Origin: Pseudoroseomonas aestuarii | Lineage (GTDB): Bacteria; Pseudomonadota; Alphaproteobacteria; Acetobacterales; Acetobacteraceae | Direction: 5' to 3' | Assembly (NCBI RefSeq): GCF_042651065.1 | Contig: NZ_JBHSCH010000018.1 | Span: forward strand, 1-64,000 | DNA: 64,000 bases | Shown here: one piece after another, positions 8,849 to 17,073 of the stretch | Position numbering within the stretch: the first letter of the stretch is position 1 | Layout: each line of letters starts with the position of its first letter | The notes under the pieces: model-generated | Told to the model about the DNA's origin: nothing | The model's input: only the letters and a program-made list of their open reading frames with translations | The model's database searches: none | Position numbers and translations under genes: made by a program

Positions 8849-9694
8849 CTACAGCTCCGCCCGTCCGGAGAGCACCGTCACCACCGCGCCGCCCACCCAC
8901 ACGGTCTCCCCTTCCCGATGCAGGAAGACGCGGCCGGCGCGGCCCAGCACCGTGCCCTGCGCGGCCACGTAGCGCTCCGGCGCCCGGCCGCTGCCGATCA
9001 GCCACTGCCCGATGCCGGCATTCAGGCTGCCCGTCACCGGGTCCTCCGGCACGGCGGAGCCGGGGATGAAGGCGCGCAGCTCGAACTGCGCCTCCGTCCC
9101 GTCCACCGCCGGGTCCCAGGGCGCCACCACGCCGGGCCACAGCCCCTCCAGCGCCGCGTAATCGGGCTCGATCGCCAGCAGCTCGGCGCGGGAGCGGAGC
9201 AGCACCCCCACCCATTCCGGGCCGTTGACGATCCACTCCGCCGCCACGATGGCTTCCGGCGCCAGGCGCAGCCCGCGGGCGAGGCGCGCCAGCACCTCGG
9301 GCTCCACCGGCCCGCTGCGGCGCAGCGGCGGGGCGGCGAAAGCCAGTTGCCCGCGCTCCCCCCGCCGGATGCGCACGGGGCCGACGCCGCATTCCTGCAC
9401 CACCTCCGCCCCCCTGGGCCGCCCGCCCGCCGCCAGCCAGGCATGGCAGCTGCCCAGCGTCGGGTGGCCGGCGAAGGGCAGCTCCCGCTCCGGGGTGAAG
9501 ATGCGCACCCGGTAATCCGCCTCCGGCAGGGTCGGGCGGAGGAGGAAGGTGGTCTCGCTGAGATTGGTCCAGTTGGCGAAGGCGGCCATCTGCGCGTCGG
9601 AAAGGCCGTCCGCGCCCAGCACCACGGCCAGCGGGTTGCCCTTCAGCGGGGTGGCGGAAAAGACATCGACCTGCTGGAAATCGAGGATCGGCAT
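8849..9694 (-). CDS. PhzF family isomerase/epimerase
   Basis: 281 residues with the double hot-dog-like PhzF fold. The N-terminus MPILDFQQVDVF, GNPLAVV and the acidic catalytic residue in NWTNLSETTF (Glu47) are typical, as are FAGHPTLG and EDPVTGSLNAG. Characterised PhzF isomerises a phenazine precursor; most paralogues outside phenazine clusters have unknown substrates and no phenazine genes are present here. ATG 9694 has GGAG 8 nt upstream. It follows the pobA stop region in the same direction, possibly co-transcribed. Confidence 0.88.
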   Translation of the reverse strand: MPILDFQQVDVFSATPLKGNPLAVVLGADGLSDAQMAAFANWTNLSETTFLLRPTLPEADYRVRIFTPERELPFAGHPTLGSCHAWLAAGGRPRGAEVVQECGVGPVRIRRGERGQLAFAAPPLRRSGPVEPEVLARLARGLRLAPEAIVAAEWIVNGPEWVGVLLRSRAELLAIEPDYAALEGLWPGVVAPWDPAVDGTEAQFELRAFIPGSAVPEDPVTGSLNAGIGQWLIGSGRAPERYVAAQGTVLGRAGRVFLHREGETVWVGGAVVTVLSGRAEL

Positions 9695-9775
9695 GGCGGC
9701 GGCTCCGGCGCGGGAGGAAGGGCGGCGCTGTTCTTCCACCCGGCCCGCCCGCCTGTCCATCCGGCCGGGCGGCGC

Positions 9776-10960
9776 TCAGTCCTCGAAGGGCAGGCCCACA
9801 TAGTTCTCCGCCAGCGCCGTGGCGGCGGCGCGGGAACTGCGCAGCAGGTCGAGCCCCGCCTGGTGGATGCGCTGCTCGAAGGGGCTGTCATCCGGGTTGC
9901 GGTGCAGCATGGTGGTCATGGACCAGGAGAAGCGCTCGCCCTTCCAGACGCGGCGCAGGCAGGTGGCGCTGTAGGCGTCCAGCCTCTCCGTGCGGTTGTC
10001 GCGGTAGCGGGCCTCCAGGGCGCGGGCCAGCACCACCGCGTCGGCCACCGCCAGGTTCAGCCCCTTGGCGCCGGTGGGCGGGACGATGTGCGCGGCATCG
10101 CCCGCCAGGAACAGCCGGCCATGCTGCATCGGCTCGCAGACGAAGCTGCGCAGCGGGATGATGCCCTTCTGGAAGATCTCTCCCCGTTGCAGCACCCAGC
10201 CATCGTCGGTGGACAGGCGCGCCTCGAGCTGCGCCCAGATGCGGTCGTCGGACCAGCGGGCGATGTCGTCCGCCGGGTCGCACTGGATGTACATGCGCTG
10301 GATCTCGGGCGAGCGCGTGGAGAGCAGCGCGAAGCCCTCGCCCTGGTTGGCGTAGATCAGCTCCGGCCAGGAGAGCGGCGCGCGGGCCAGGATGCCGAGC
10401 CAGCCGAAGGGATAGACCTTCTGGTACTCGGTGCGGCGGCTGGCCGGGATGGCCTGCCGCCCCGGGCCGTGGAAGCCGTCGGCGCCGACGATGTAGTCGC
10501 AATCCAGCCGCTGCTCCGGGCCGTCGCCATCGGCGCGCCAGGTGAGGAAGGGGCGGTCGGTGTCCACCGCGTGGATGGCGGTGGCCGAGACGCCGAAATG
10601 GATGGCGCCGCCATCGGCCAGCCGCGCGGCAATCAGGTCCTTTAGCACCTCGTGCTGGGCATAGACCGTCACCTTCCTGCCGCCGGTGAGGTCCTCCATG
10701 TCGAGATGCAGGCGCTGGCGGTTCCATTGCAGGGTGATGCCGGTGTGGAAATGCCCCTCGCGCAGCATCCGCGCGCCGAGGCCCATCGCCGTCATCATCT
10801 CGACGAGCCAGTGCTCCAGCACGCCGGCGCGGATGGTGCCCTCCACCTCGGCGCGGCTCCGGCTCTCCAGGATGACGGATTCGATGCCGGCGCGGTGCAG
10901 GAGGTGGGCCAGGAACAACCCGGCGGGGCCGCAGCCGACGATGCCGACCTGGGTGCGCAT
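9776..10960 (-). CDS. pobA: 4-hydroxybenzoate 3-monooxygenase
   Basis: 394-residue FAD enzyme that hydroxylates 4-hydroxybenzoate to protocatechuate using NAD(P)H and O2, feeding the beta-ketoadipate pathway. It shows the FAD dinucleotide motif GIVGCGPAGL (residues 6-15), the GADGFHGPGR segment and the FAD-ribityl motif LFLAGDAAHIVPPTGAKGLN. The length matches characterised PobA. ATG 10960 has GGAGGA upstream. It is divergent from the AraC-type regulator, the usual pobA-pobR arrangement. The gap (about 10996-11003) contains CGCTATCC, which also occurs in reverse orientation in the palindrome upstream of pcaI; this may mark a shared regulator site. Confidence 0.95.
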   Translation of the reverse strand: MRTQVGIVGCGPAGLFLAHLLHRAGIESVILESRSRAEVEGTIRAGVLEHWLVEMMTAMGLGARMLREGHFHTGITLQWNRQRLHLDMEDLTGGRKVTVYAQHEVLKDLIAARLADGGAIHFGVSATAIHAVDTDRPFLTWRADGDGPEQRLDCDYIVGADGFHGPGRQAIPASRRTEYQKVYPFGWLGILARAPLSWPELIYANQGEGFALLSTRSPEIQRMYIQCDPADDIARWSDDRIWAQLEARLSTDDGWVLQRGEIFQKGIIPLRSFVCEPMQHGRLFLAGDAAHIVPPTGAKGLNLAVADAVVLARALEARYRDNRTERLDAYSATCLRRVWKGERFSWSMTTMLHRNPDDSPFEQRIHQAGLDLLRSSRAAATALAENYVGLPFED

Positions 10961-11059
10961 GGACTTTTCCTCCGGAGGCTTCTGCTTGGGCGGCACGCTA
11001 TCCCGCCCCGCCGGCGCGGCTGAATGGACGGAAGGGCGAAATCCTGGCACTTTCCCGCC

Positions 11060-11911
11060 ATGGAGATCGTCCCGCGCTTCTTCCTCTACGGCGAGGCCGG
11101 GGATGAGGCGGATTCCCGCTTCCTGCACATCGAGACCATCCCCGCCCGCAGCCTGCCGCATGGCTGGCACATCGCGCCGCACCGCCATCCCGGCCTGCTG
11201 CAACTGCTGCTGGCCGAGCAGGGCGGCGGCCGCGCGCAGTTCGACGGGCAGGAGCGGGACTTCGCCGCCCCCGCCCTGCTGCTGCTGCCGCCGGCGGTGA
11301 TCCACGGCTTCACCTTCCAGCCCGGCACGGATGGCTGGGTGCTGAGCCTGGCCCTGCCCTGGGCGGCGGAGCTGCTGGCGGAGGACACGCTGCCCGAGGC
11401 GGCGCTGCTGCTGCCGCTGGAGCCCGCGGCGCTGGTTGCCCACCGCGTGCCGCAGCGCTTCGCCGAGCTGGCGGAGGAATTCGCCGCCCACCGGCCCGGG
11501 CGGAGCGCGGCGCTGGCGGCGCAGCTGCGGCTGCTGCTCATCGCTCTGGCGCGGCTGCGCGCCGGGCAGCCGCGGGCGGACGCCGCCGCCAGCGCCGACA
11601 CGCTGCACTTCGCCCGCTTCCGCGCCCTGGTGGAGCAGTGGTTCCACGAGCCGCGCCCGATCGCCGACTACCAGAAGGCGCTGGGCCTTTCCGAGAAGCG
11701 CCTCGCCGCGCTCTGCCGCGCCGCCGCCGGGCGCACGCCGCTGCAAATCCTGAACGAGCGGCGCATCACCGAGGCGCGGCGCAGCCTGCGCTACTCCTCC
11801 CTCTCGGTGGCCGAGATCGGCTACGGGCTCGGCTTCCGCGACCCGGCCTATTTCTCGCGCTTCTTCCGCCGCATGACGGGGCTGACCCCCGGCCAGGCGC
11901 GCGATGGGTAG
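11060..11911 (+). CDS. AraC-family regulator, PobR-like
   Basis: 283-residue regulator with an N-terminal cupin-like effector domain (HIAPHRHPGLLQLL) and two C-terminal helix-turn-helix motifs ending GYGLGFRDPAYFSRFFRRMTG. In many proteobacteria this subgroup activates the adjacent, divergently transcribed pobA in response to 4-hydroxybenzoate; that role is inferred from position. ATG 11060 (MEIVPRFFLYGE) fits the family N-terminus better than ATG 11024; neither has a clear ribosome site. Its last codons overlap the start of the IclR-type gene by 8 nt, so the two regulators are probably co-expressed. Confidence 0.88.
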   Translation: MEIVPRFFLYGEAGDEADSRFLHIETIPARSLPHGWHIAPHRHPGLLQLLLAEQGGGRAQFDGQERDFAAPALLLLPPAVIHGFTFQPGTDGWVLSLALPWAAELLAEDTLPEAALLLPLEPAALVAHRVPQRFAELAEEFAAHRPGRSAALAAQLRLLLIALARLRAGQPRADAAASADTLHFARFRALVEQWFHEPRPIADYQKALGLSEKRLAALCRAAAGRTPLQILNERRITEARRSLRYSSLSVAEIGYGLGFRDPAYFSRFFRRMTGLTPGQARDG

Positions 11912-12680
11912 CCCGCGCGACCTGCTGGGCGGCCTCTCGCGCGGCCTGGCCGTGATCGAGGCGTTCCACGCCCTGCCGGGGCAGGCCGGCGAGGGCCGCG
12001 CCAGCATCGCCGAGATCGCCCGCGCCACGGGCATGACGCGCGCGGCGGCACGGCGCTGCCTGCTCACCCTGGTCTCGCTGGGCTATGCCGAGGCGGATGG
12101 GCGCGGCTTCGCCCTCACCCCCCGCGTGCTGCGGCTGGGCGGCGCCTGGCTGGCCAGCGCCACCCTGCCCGAGCAGCTCCAGCCGCAGCTCGACGCCGTG
12201 CGCGAGGCGACGGGCGAGAGCTGCTCCGCCGCCATCCTCGACGGGGCGGAGGTGGTCTACATCGCCCGCGCGGCGGCGGCGCGCATCGCCTCCGTGGCGC
12301 TGGGGGTGGGCAGCCGGCTGCCGGCGCATTGCACCGCGCTGGGGCGGGCGCTGCTCTCCGCCCAGCCGGAGCCGCTGGTGGACCAGTTCGTGGCGCGCCT
12401 CGCCCCCGCCGCGCTCACCGCCCACACCCGCACCACCCGCAGCGCGATCCGCGCCGCCATCCGCGAGGCGCGGGCGCGCGGCTACGCCCTGGTCGACGAG
12501 GAGCTGGAGATCGGGCTGCGTTCCGTTGCCGTGCCGGTGCGCGACCAGCGCGGGCGCTGCGTCGCCGCCATCAACATCGGCGTGCGGATGGCGCGCGCGC
12601 CGGACGAGGTGCTGCGGGAGCGGCTGCTGCCGGCCCTGCTCCACGCCGCCGCCGAGTTGCGGCGGACCATCCCGGGCTAG
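11904..12680 (+). CDS. IclR-family regulator, PcaR/PcaU-like
   Basis: 258 residues with an N-terminal winged helix (SIAEIARATGMTRAAARRCLLTL) and a C-terminal IclR effector domain (SVALGVGSRLPAHCTALGRALL, GYALVDEELEIGLRSVAVPV). These sequences resemble the PcaR/PcaU/PobR branch, which controls protocatechuate genes in response to beta-ketoadipate or protocatechuate. It overlaps the preceding regulator gene by 8 nt. The likely target is the palindrome 1.2 kb downstream, ahead of pcaI. Confidence 0.9.
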   Translation: MGSPRDLLGGLSRGLAVIEAFHALPGQAGEGRASIAEIARATGMTRAAARRCLLTLVSLGYAEADGRGFALTPRVLRLGGAWLASATLPEQLQPQLDAVREATGESCSAAILDGAEVVYIARAAAARIASVALGVGSRLPAHCTALGRALLSAQPEPLVDQFVARLAPAALTAHTRTTRSAIRAAIREARARGYALVDEELEIGLRSVAVPVRDQRGRCVAAINIGVRMARAPDEVLRERLLPALLHAAAELRRTIPG

Positions 12681-12695
12681 GCGCGGCCCTGCCCT

Positions 12696-13001
12696 TCAGC
12701 CGGCCGGTGCGCTCCGGCCGCGACGGGCCGTGGCGCGCGGCGGCTTCGCCGTGTCTTCCCGGGCCGTGTCCTCCCGGATGGACGCCACGGCGGCGCGGCG
12801 CTTCGCCCCCGGCAGGGCGGGCGCCCGGCGCGCGGCGGCCTTCGCCTTCTCCGACTGGGCGATCAGCTTCTCCCGCACCGCCACCGTGGCGTGGCGGAAG
12901 GCCGCCTTGCGGTGGACCTCGGGGATGCCCTCCAGGGCGGCCAGGATGGCGCTGGTCAGGGCGCGGGTGCCGCGCGGGGCGGGCTTGGCAGGGGTGGGCA
13001 T
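12696..13001 (-). CDS. hypothetical basic, alanine-rich protein
   Basis: 101 residues. The first half is potentially helical (LTSAILAALEGIPEVHRKAAFRHATVAVREKL without a recognised domain) and the tail is rich in Arg, Lys and Ala. It has no signal peptide. The strongly basic tail could bind nucleic acid, but this is speculation. ATG 13001 has AAGGA about 10 nt upstream. It lies between the IclR-type gene (convergent) and the DUF4336 gene (same strand). Confidence 0.6.
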   Translation of the reverse strand: MPTPAKPAPRGTRALTSAILAALEGIPEVHRKAAFRHATVAVREKLIAQSEKAKAAARRAPALPGAKRRAAVASIREDTAREDTAKPPRATARRGRSAPAG

Positions 13002-13045
13002 GTTTTCGTGTTCCTTGCTGCGGGGAATCAGGGGTGGCGGGCGGC

Positions 13046-13792
13046 TCAGCGCAGCAGCCAGGACAGGGCGCGCCGCAGCGCCGCGGTGCCGTCCAGCTCG
13101 AACCAGGCGCCATGGGCGAAGATCACCCGCTCCGGCTGCCATGCCAGCATCTGCCGGGCGGCTTCGGCGGCATCCCGGCGGCGCAGGCGCAGCAGGGCGC
13201 GCAGATAGGCCGGCGTGCCGCCCTCCGGCGCCGTGACGCCGGCCAGCCGCGCCAGGGGGCGCACCAGGGGCGGCAGCTTGCCGGGCTCCAGGTTCTGCAC
13301 CAGGTCGGTCAGCAGCAGGCTGCGGCTCGGCTGGTGGAAGAAGGCCACCTCGCGGAAGCCGCCGGCCCCGGGCACGACGCGCTGCTCGATCTCCCCGGCC
13401 CAGGGCTCCGGCGCGGCGCCGGCAAGGTCGTGGTCCAGCCGCAGGCGGGATTTCCGCACGGCGCGGCGCCGCCGCAACTCCGGTGCCGCCCAGATCCTGG
13501 CTTCCGGGCAATGGCGCTGCCAGGCCTGCAGGAAGGACCAGTGCGCGATGTTGGGCGCGACCAAGTGGCGGATTGGGCCGATCTCCTGCAGCGCGCGCTG
13601 CAGCGCGGCGGTATGGCGGGTGGGCGAGTGCAGCCAGAGCCCGCCATCCCGCAGGCGGAGCACCGTCATGCGCACCGGCAGGGGAAGGCCCAGGACGCGC
13701 AGCGGGCCGCTGTCCACGATCCAGAGCCCCTCCGCCACCGGCTTCGGCTGATCGAGGGGCGGATAGGTGGCGGGATGGGCAGGCTCGGCCAT
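13046..13792 (-). CDS. DUF4336 domain protein (metallo-beta-lactamase-fold relative)
   Basis: 248 residues covering a complete DUF4336 domain, with LWLHSPTRHT, HLVAPNIAHWSFLQAW, the LLLTDLVQNLE segment and a C-terminal VIFAHGAWF. The fold resembles a metallo-beta-lactamase with altered metal ligands; the biochemical role is unknown. ATG 13792 has AAGGA at 7 nt. It is divergent from pcaI. Confidence 0.8.
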   Translation of the reverse strand: MAEPAHPATYPPLDQPKPVAEGLWIVDSGPLRVLGLPLPVRMTVLRLRDGGLWLHSPTRHTAALQRALQEIGPIRHLVAPNIAHWSFLQAWQRHCPEARIWAAPELRRRRAVRKSRLRLDHDLAGAAPEPWAGEIEQRVVPGAGGFREVAFFHQPSRSLLLTDLVQNLEPGKLPPLVRPLARLAGVTAPEGGTPAYLRALLRLRRRDAAEAARQMLAWQPERVIFAHGAWFELDGTAALRRALSWLLR

Positions 13793-13904
13793 GCGCGTCC
13801 TTGCTGTCCGGATGCGCCAGCAGGAAGCGGGCGCAGGGTCGTTCCCGGGGGCTAACGCCCCGGAGGAGGCGGCTGTTGCGGCCGGAGCTTCCAGGATGCC
13901 CGTT

Positions 13905-13919
13905 GTGCGGATAGCGCAC
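13905..13919. promoter_or_regulatory. candidate PcaR-type operator upstream of pcaIJF
   Basis: GTGCGGATAGCGCAC is an inverted repeat (GTGCG-5-CGCAC) and is close to the 15-bp PcaR site known from Pseudomonas putida (GTTCGATAATCGCAC, from memory). It lies about 100 bp before pcaI. A weak promoter-like pair, TTGCGG (13924-13929) and TAGTCT (13948-13953) with 18 nt between, follows directly. The IclR-type regulator nearby is the likely binder. Confidence 0.5.
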
Positions 13920-14017
13920 GCCGTTGCGGCCCCGCGCATGGCGGACCTAGTCTCGCCCACCGCAAGAAGAACAGGGAACGCCATGACCCAGCAGGGACAC
14001 CCCGAGGGAACGATCCG

Positions 14018-14686
14018 ATGATCAACAAGACCGTGCGCGACATGGCCGAGGCCATGCAGGGCCTCGCCGACGGCGCCACCGTGCTGGTGGGCGGCTTCGG
14101 CTCGGTCGGCCAGCCGGACGCGCTGATTGACGGGCTGATCGAGCAGGGGGCGAAGGACCTCACCATCGTCGCCAACAATGCCGGCGCCGGGCGCGTCGGG
14201 CTGGCGCGGCTGATGGAGCTGGGGCGGGTGCGCAAGATCATCTGCTCCTTCCCGCGCAGCGCCGGCTCGGTGGTGTTCGAGGAGCTGTACAAGGCCGGGA
14301 AGCTGGAGCTGGAGATCGTGCCGCAGGGCACGCTGGCCGAGCGGATGCGCGCCGCCGGCGCCGGGGTGCCCGCCTTCTACACCCCCACCGGCTACGGCAC
14401 GCTGCTGACCGAGGGCAAGCCCACCGCCGAGTTCAACGGCCGCCCCTGCGTGCTGGAGCACGCCCTGCCCGGCGACGTGGCGCTGATCCAGGCGCACAAG
14501 GCGGACCGCTGGGGCAACCTCACCTACCGGCGCTCGGGCCGCAACTTCAACCCGGTGATGGCCATGGCCGCGAAGCTCACCATCGCGCAGGTGGACATGA
14601 TCGAGCCGCTCGGCACGCTGGACCCGGAGGAGGTCGTCACCCCCGGCATCTTCGTCGACCGCGTCCTGCTGCACCCTGTCGCCTGA
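14018..14686 (+). CDS. pcaI: 3-oxoadipate CoA-transferase subunit A
   Basis: 222-residue alpha subunit that, with PcaJ, moves CoA from succinyl-CoA to beta-ketoadipate. It has the CoA-transferase alpha features VLVGGFGSVGQPDALI near the N-terminus, ANNAGAG, and the GDVALIQAHKADRWGNLTY segment. ATG 14018 has GAGGGAA upstream. It is first of a three-gene run, pcaI-pcaJ-pcaF, with short gaps. Confidence 0.93.
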   Translation: MINKTVRDMAEAMQGLADGATVLVGGFGSVGQPDALIDGLIEQGAKDLTIVANNAGAGRVGLARLMELGRVRKIICSFPRSAGSVVFEELYKAGKLELEIVPQGTLAERMRAAGAGVPAFYTPTGYGTLLTEGKPTAEFNGRPCVLEHALPGDVALIQAHKADRWGNLTYRRSGRNFNPVMAMAAKLTIAQVDMIEPLGTLDPEEVVTPGIFVDRVLLHPVA

Positions 14687-14712
14687 CCCTTGGGCCTGAG
14701 AGGATCCTCCCC

Positions 14713-15366
14713 ATGAGCGAGACAAGCTTCACGCCCCTCTCCCGCAAGCAGATGGCCGCACGGGTGGCGCAGGACATCCCGGAGGGCTGGTACGTCAACC
14801 TCGGCATCGGCATCCCGACGCTGGTGGCCGATTTCGTCCCCGCCGAGCGCGAGGTGGTGTTCCACTCCGAGAACGGCGTGCTGGGCATGGGCCCCGCCCC
14901 CGCCCCGGACGACGCCGACCCCTGGCTGATCAACGCCGGCAAGCAGCAGGTGACGCTGCTGCGCGGCGGCGCCTATGTGCACCACGCCGACAGCTTCGCC
15001 ATGATCCGCGGCGGGCATCTCGACCTCTGCGTGCTCGGCGCCTTCGAGGTGGCGGAGAATGGCGACGTCGCCAACTGGGCGACCTCGGCCAACGACACCG
15101 CCCCTGCCGTGGGCGGCGCCATGGACCTCGCCGCCGGCGCCAAGCGGCTGTGGGTGGTGATGGAGCACACCACCAAGGAGGGCCGCTCCAAGCTGGTGCA
15201 CCGCTGCGGCTATCCGCTGACGGCCATGCGCGCCGTGCGCCGCGTCTACACCAACCTCGCCGTGCTGGACGTGACGGAGCAGGGCTTCGCGGTGGTGGAC
15301 ATGGCCCCCGGCCTCAGCTTCGACGACCTCCAGGCGCGCACCGACGCGCCGCTGCGCAAGGCCTGA
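14713..15366 (+). CDS. pcaJ: 3-oxoadipate CoA-transferase subunit B
   Basis: 217-residue beta subunit carrying the catalytic glutamate in the SENGVLGMG motif (Glu53), which forms the glutamyl-CoA thioester. Also visible are YVNLGIGIPTLVADFV and LVHRCGYPLTA. It lies 26 nt after pcaI and 9 nt before pcaF. Gene order and length match classic pcaIJ pairs. Confidence 0.93.
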   Translation: MSETSFTPLSRKQMAARVAQDIPEGWYVNLGIGIPTLVADFVPAEREVVFHSENGVLGMGPAPAPDDADPWLINAGKQQVTLLRGGAYVHHADSFAMIRGGHLDLCVLGAFEVAENGDVANWATSANDTAPAVGGAMDLAAGAKRLWVVMEHTTKEGRSKLVHRCGYPLTAMRAVRRVYTNLAVLDVTEQGFAVVDMAPGLSFDDLQARTDAPLRKA

Positions 15367-15375
15367 CACACCGCG

Positions 15376-16584
15376 ATGCGTGACGCCTTCATCTGCGACG
15401 CCGCCCGCACGCCCATCGGCCGCCATGCCGGCGCGCTGGCGGCGGTGCGCGCCGATGACCTCGCCGCCGTGCCGATCAAGGCGCTGATGGCCCGCCACCG
15501 CGGGCTCGACTGGGGCGCGCTGGACGACATCGTCCTCGGCTGCGCCAACCAGGCGGGGGAGGACAACCGCAACGTGGCGCGCATGGCCGGGCTGCTGGCC
15601 GGCCTGCCCGATGGCGTGCCGGGCAGCACCGTCAACCGGCTCTGCGGCTCGGGGCTGGACGCCACCGGCATCGCCGCCCGCGCCATCAAGTCCGGCGAGG
15701 CGGAGCTGATGCTGGCCGGCGGCGTGGAGAGCATGACGCGCGCGCCTTTCGTCATGGGCAAGAACGCCGAGCCCTTCGGCCGGCAGGCGGAGATGTACGA
15801 CACCACCATCGGCTGGCGCTTCGTCAACCCGCTGATGCGGGCGCAGTACGGCGCCGAATCCATGCCGGAGACGGCGGAGAACGTCGCGGCCGATTTCCAG
15901 ATCGGCCGCGCCGACCAGGACGCCTTCGCCTTCCGCAGCCAGCAGCGGGCCAGGCGCGCCATGGAGATCGGCCGCTTCGCCGAGGAGATCGTCCCCGTCG
16001 AGATCCGCCGCCGCAAGGGCGGGCCGGTGATCGTGCGGCAGGACGAGCACCCCCGCCCGGACACCACGCCGGAGATGCTGGCGCGCCTGCCCGCCCCCTT
16101 CCGCCGCGAGGGCGGCACGGTGACGGCGGGCAACGCCTCGGGCGTGAATGACGGCGCCTGCGCCATCCTGCTGGCCAGCGAGGCGGCGGCGGCCACGCAC
16201 GGCCTGGTGCCGCGCGCCCGCGTGGTGGCCTGCGCCACCGCCGGCGTGCCGCCGCGCATCATGGGCTTCGGCCCGGCGCCCGCCACCCGCAAGGTGCTGG
16301 ACAGGGCCGGCCTCGACCTCTCCGACATCGACGTGATCGAGCTGAACGAGGCCTTCGCCGCCCAGGCCCTCGCCGTGACGCGCGACCTCGGCCTGCCGGA
16401 CGACGCCGAGCATGTGAACCCGAATGGCGGCGCCATCGCGCTCGGCCATCCACTCGGCATGTCCGGCGCGCGGCTGGTGCAGACGGCGGTGGCCGAGCTG
16501 CACCACCGCGAGGCGCGCTACGCGCTGGTGACGATGTGCATCGGCGTCGGCCAGGGCATCGCCATGGTGCTGGAGCGGGTGTGA
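15376..16584 (+). CDS. pcaF: 3-oxoadipyl-CoA thiolase
   Basis: 402-residue thiolase that cleaves 3-oxoadipyl-CoA to succinyl-CoA and acetyl-CoA, the last beta-ketoadipate step. Catalytic residues are visible: Cys90 in VNRLCGSGLDA, His in GGAIALGHPLG (about 358) and Cys388 in MCIGVGQG. Neighbouring pcaIJ make PcaF much more likely than a fatty-acid thiolase. The upstream ring-cleavage genes (pcaHG, pcaB, pcaC, pcaD) are not in this window. Confidence 0.93.
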   Translation: MRDAFICDAARTPIGRHAGALAAVRADDLAAVPIKALMARHRGLDWGALDDIVLGCANQAGEDNRNVARMAGLLAGLPDGVPGSTVNRLCGSGLDATGIAARAIKSGEAELMLAGGVESMTRAPFVMGKNAEPFGRQAEMYDTTIGWRFVNPLMRAQYGAESMPETAENVAADFQIGRADQDAFAFRSQQRARRAMEIGRFAEEIVPVEIRRRKGGPVIVRQDEHPRPDTTPEMLARLPAPFRREGGTVTAGNASGVNDGACAILLASEAAAATHGLVPRARVVACATAGVPPRIMGFGPAPATRKVLDRAGLDLSDIDVIELNEAFAAQALAVTRDLGLPDDAEHVNPNGGAIALGHPLGMSGARLVQTAVAELHHREARYALVTMCIGVGQGIAMVLERV

Positions 16585-16624
16585 GCCCTCCGGGGCCGCT
16601 CCCCCGCTTCCAGCCCCTACGCCG

Positions 16625-16942
16625 TCAGGGCTGGCGGAGATTCTCGCAGGATGTCCACCACTCGGTCGGCACCGCCGCGCTGGTGATGGCGCCAACGATA
16701 CCCTGGCTCTCGCCGAAATTCATGACGCAGACCGGGCCGGCGGGGGAATCGACGCGGGTGACGGTCACGGTGCGGCAGCCATCGGGGTTGAGATTGCCGC
16801 CGCTCTGGAGGATCTGCTCCGTCTTCTCGCGGGAGGGGCAGGCGGTCATCCGGAGAGGCTCGGCGCTCCGGGCCGGCGACAGGGACGCCAGGGGCGCGGC
16901 CGCGAGGATGCCGGCAGCGATGATCAGGCAGGGGCGCATCAT
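16625..16942 (-). CDS. small secreted protein of unknown function
   Basis: 105 residues with a clear signal peptide (MMRPCLIIAAGILAAAPLA, cleavage near RSAE). The mature part has several cysteines (TACPS, PDGCRT, PVCVMN, TSCEN), consistent with disulfides in the periplasm. AAGGAAG precedes two adjacent ATGs at 16942 and 16939. No domain is recognised. Confidence 0.7.
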   Translation of the reverse strand: MMRPCLIIAAGILAAAPLASLSPARSAEPLRMTACPSREKTEQILQSGGNLNPDGCRTVTVTRVDSPAGPVCVMNFGESQGIVGAITSAAVPTEWWTSCENLRQP

Positions 16943-17073
16943 CCGCTTCCTTCGTCTTGGGGGCGAACAGATCTACGCGGCAGGGCGGGTTGAAGTTTCG
17001 GCCGCGGCAGGGGCAATGGCATCAACGCTGCGGGCGCGGTCCCGCGGCCCGGAACGCCTGCCTTCCTGTCGCC

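Noticed and set aside
8849..9694. Part of a phenazine biosynthesis cluster
   Set aside because: Only a PhzF-fold protein is present; no other phz genes are nearby and PhzF paralogues are common outside such clusters.
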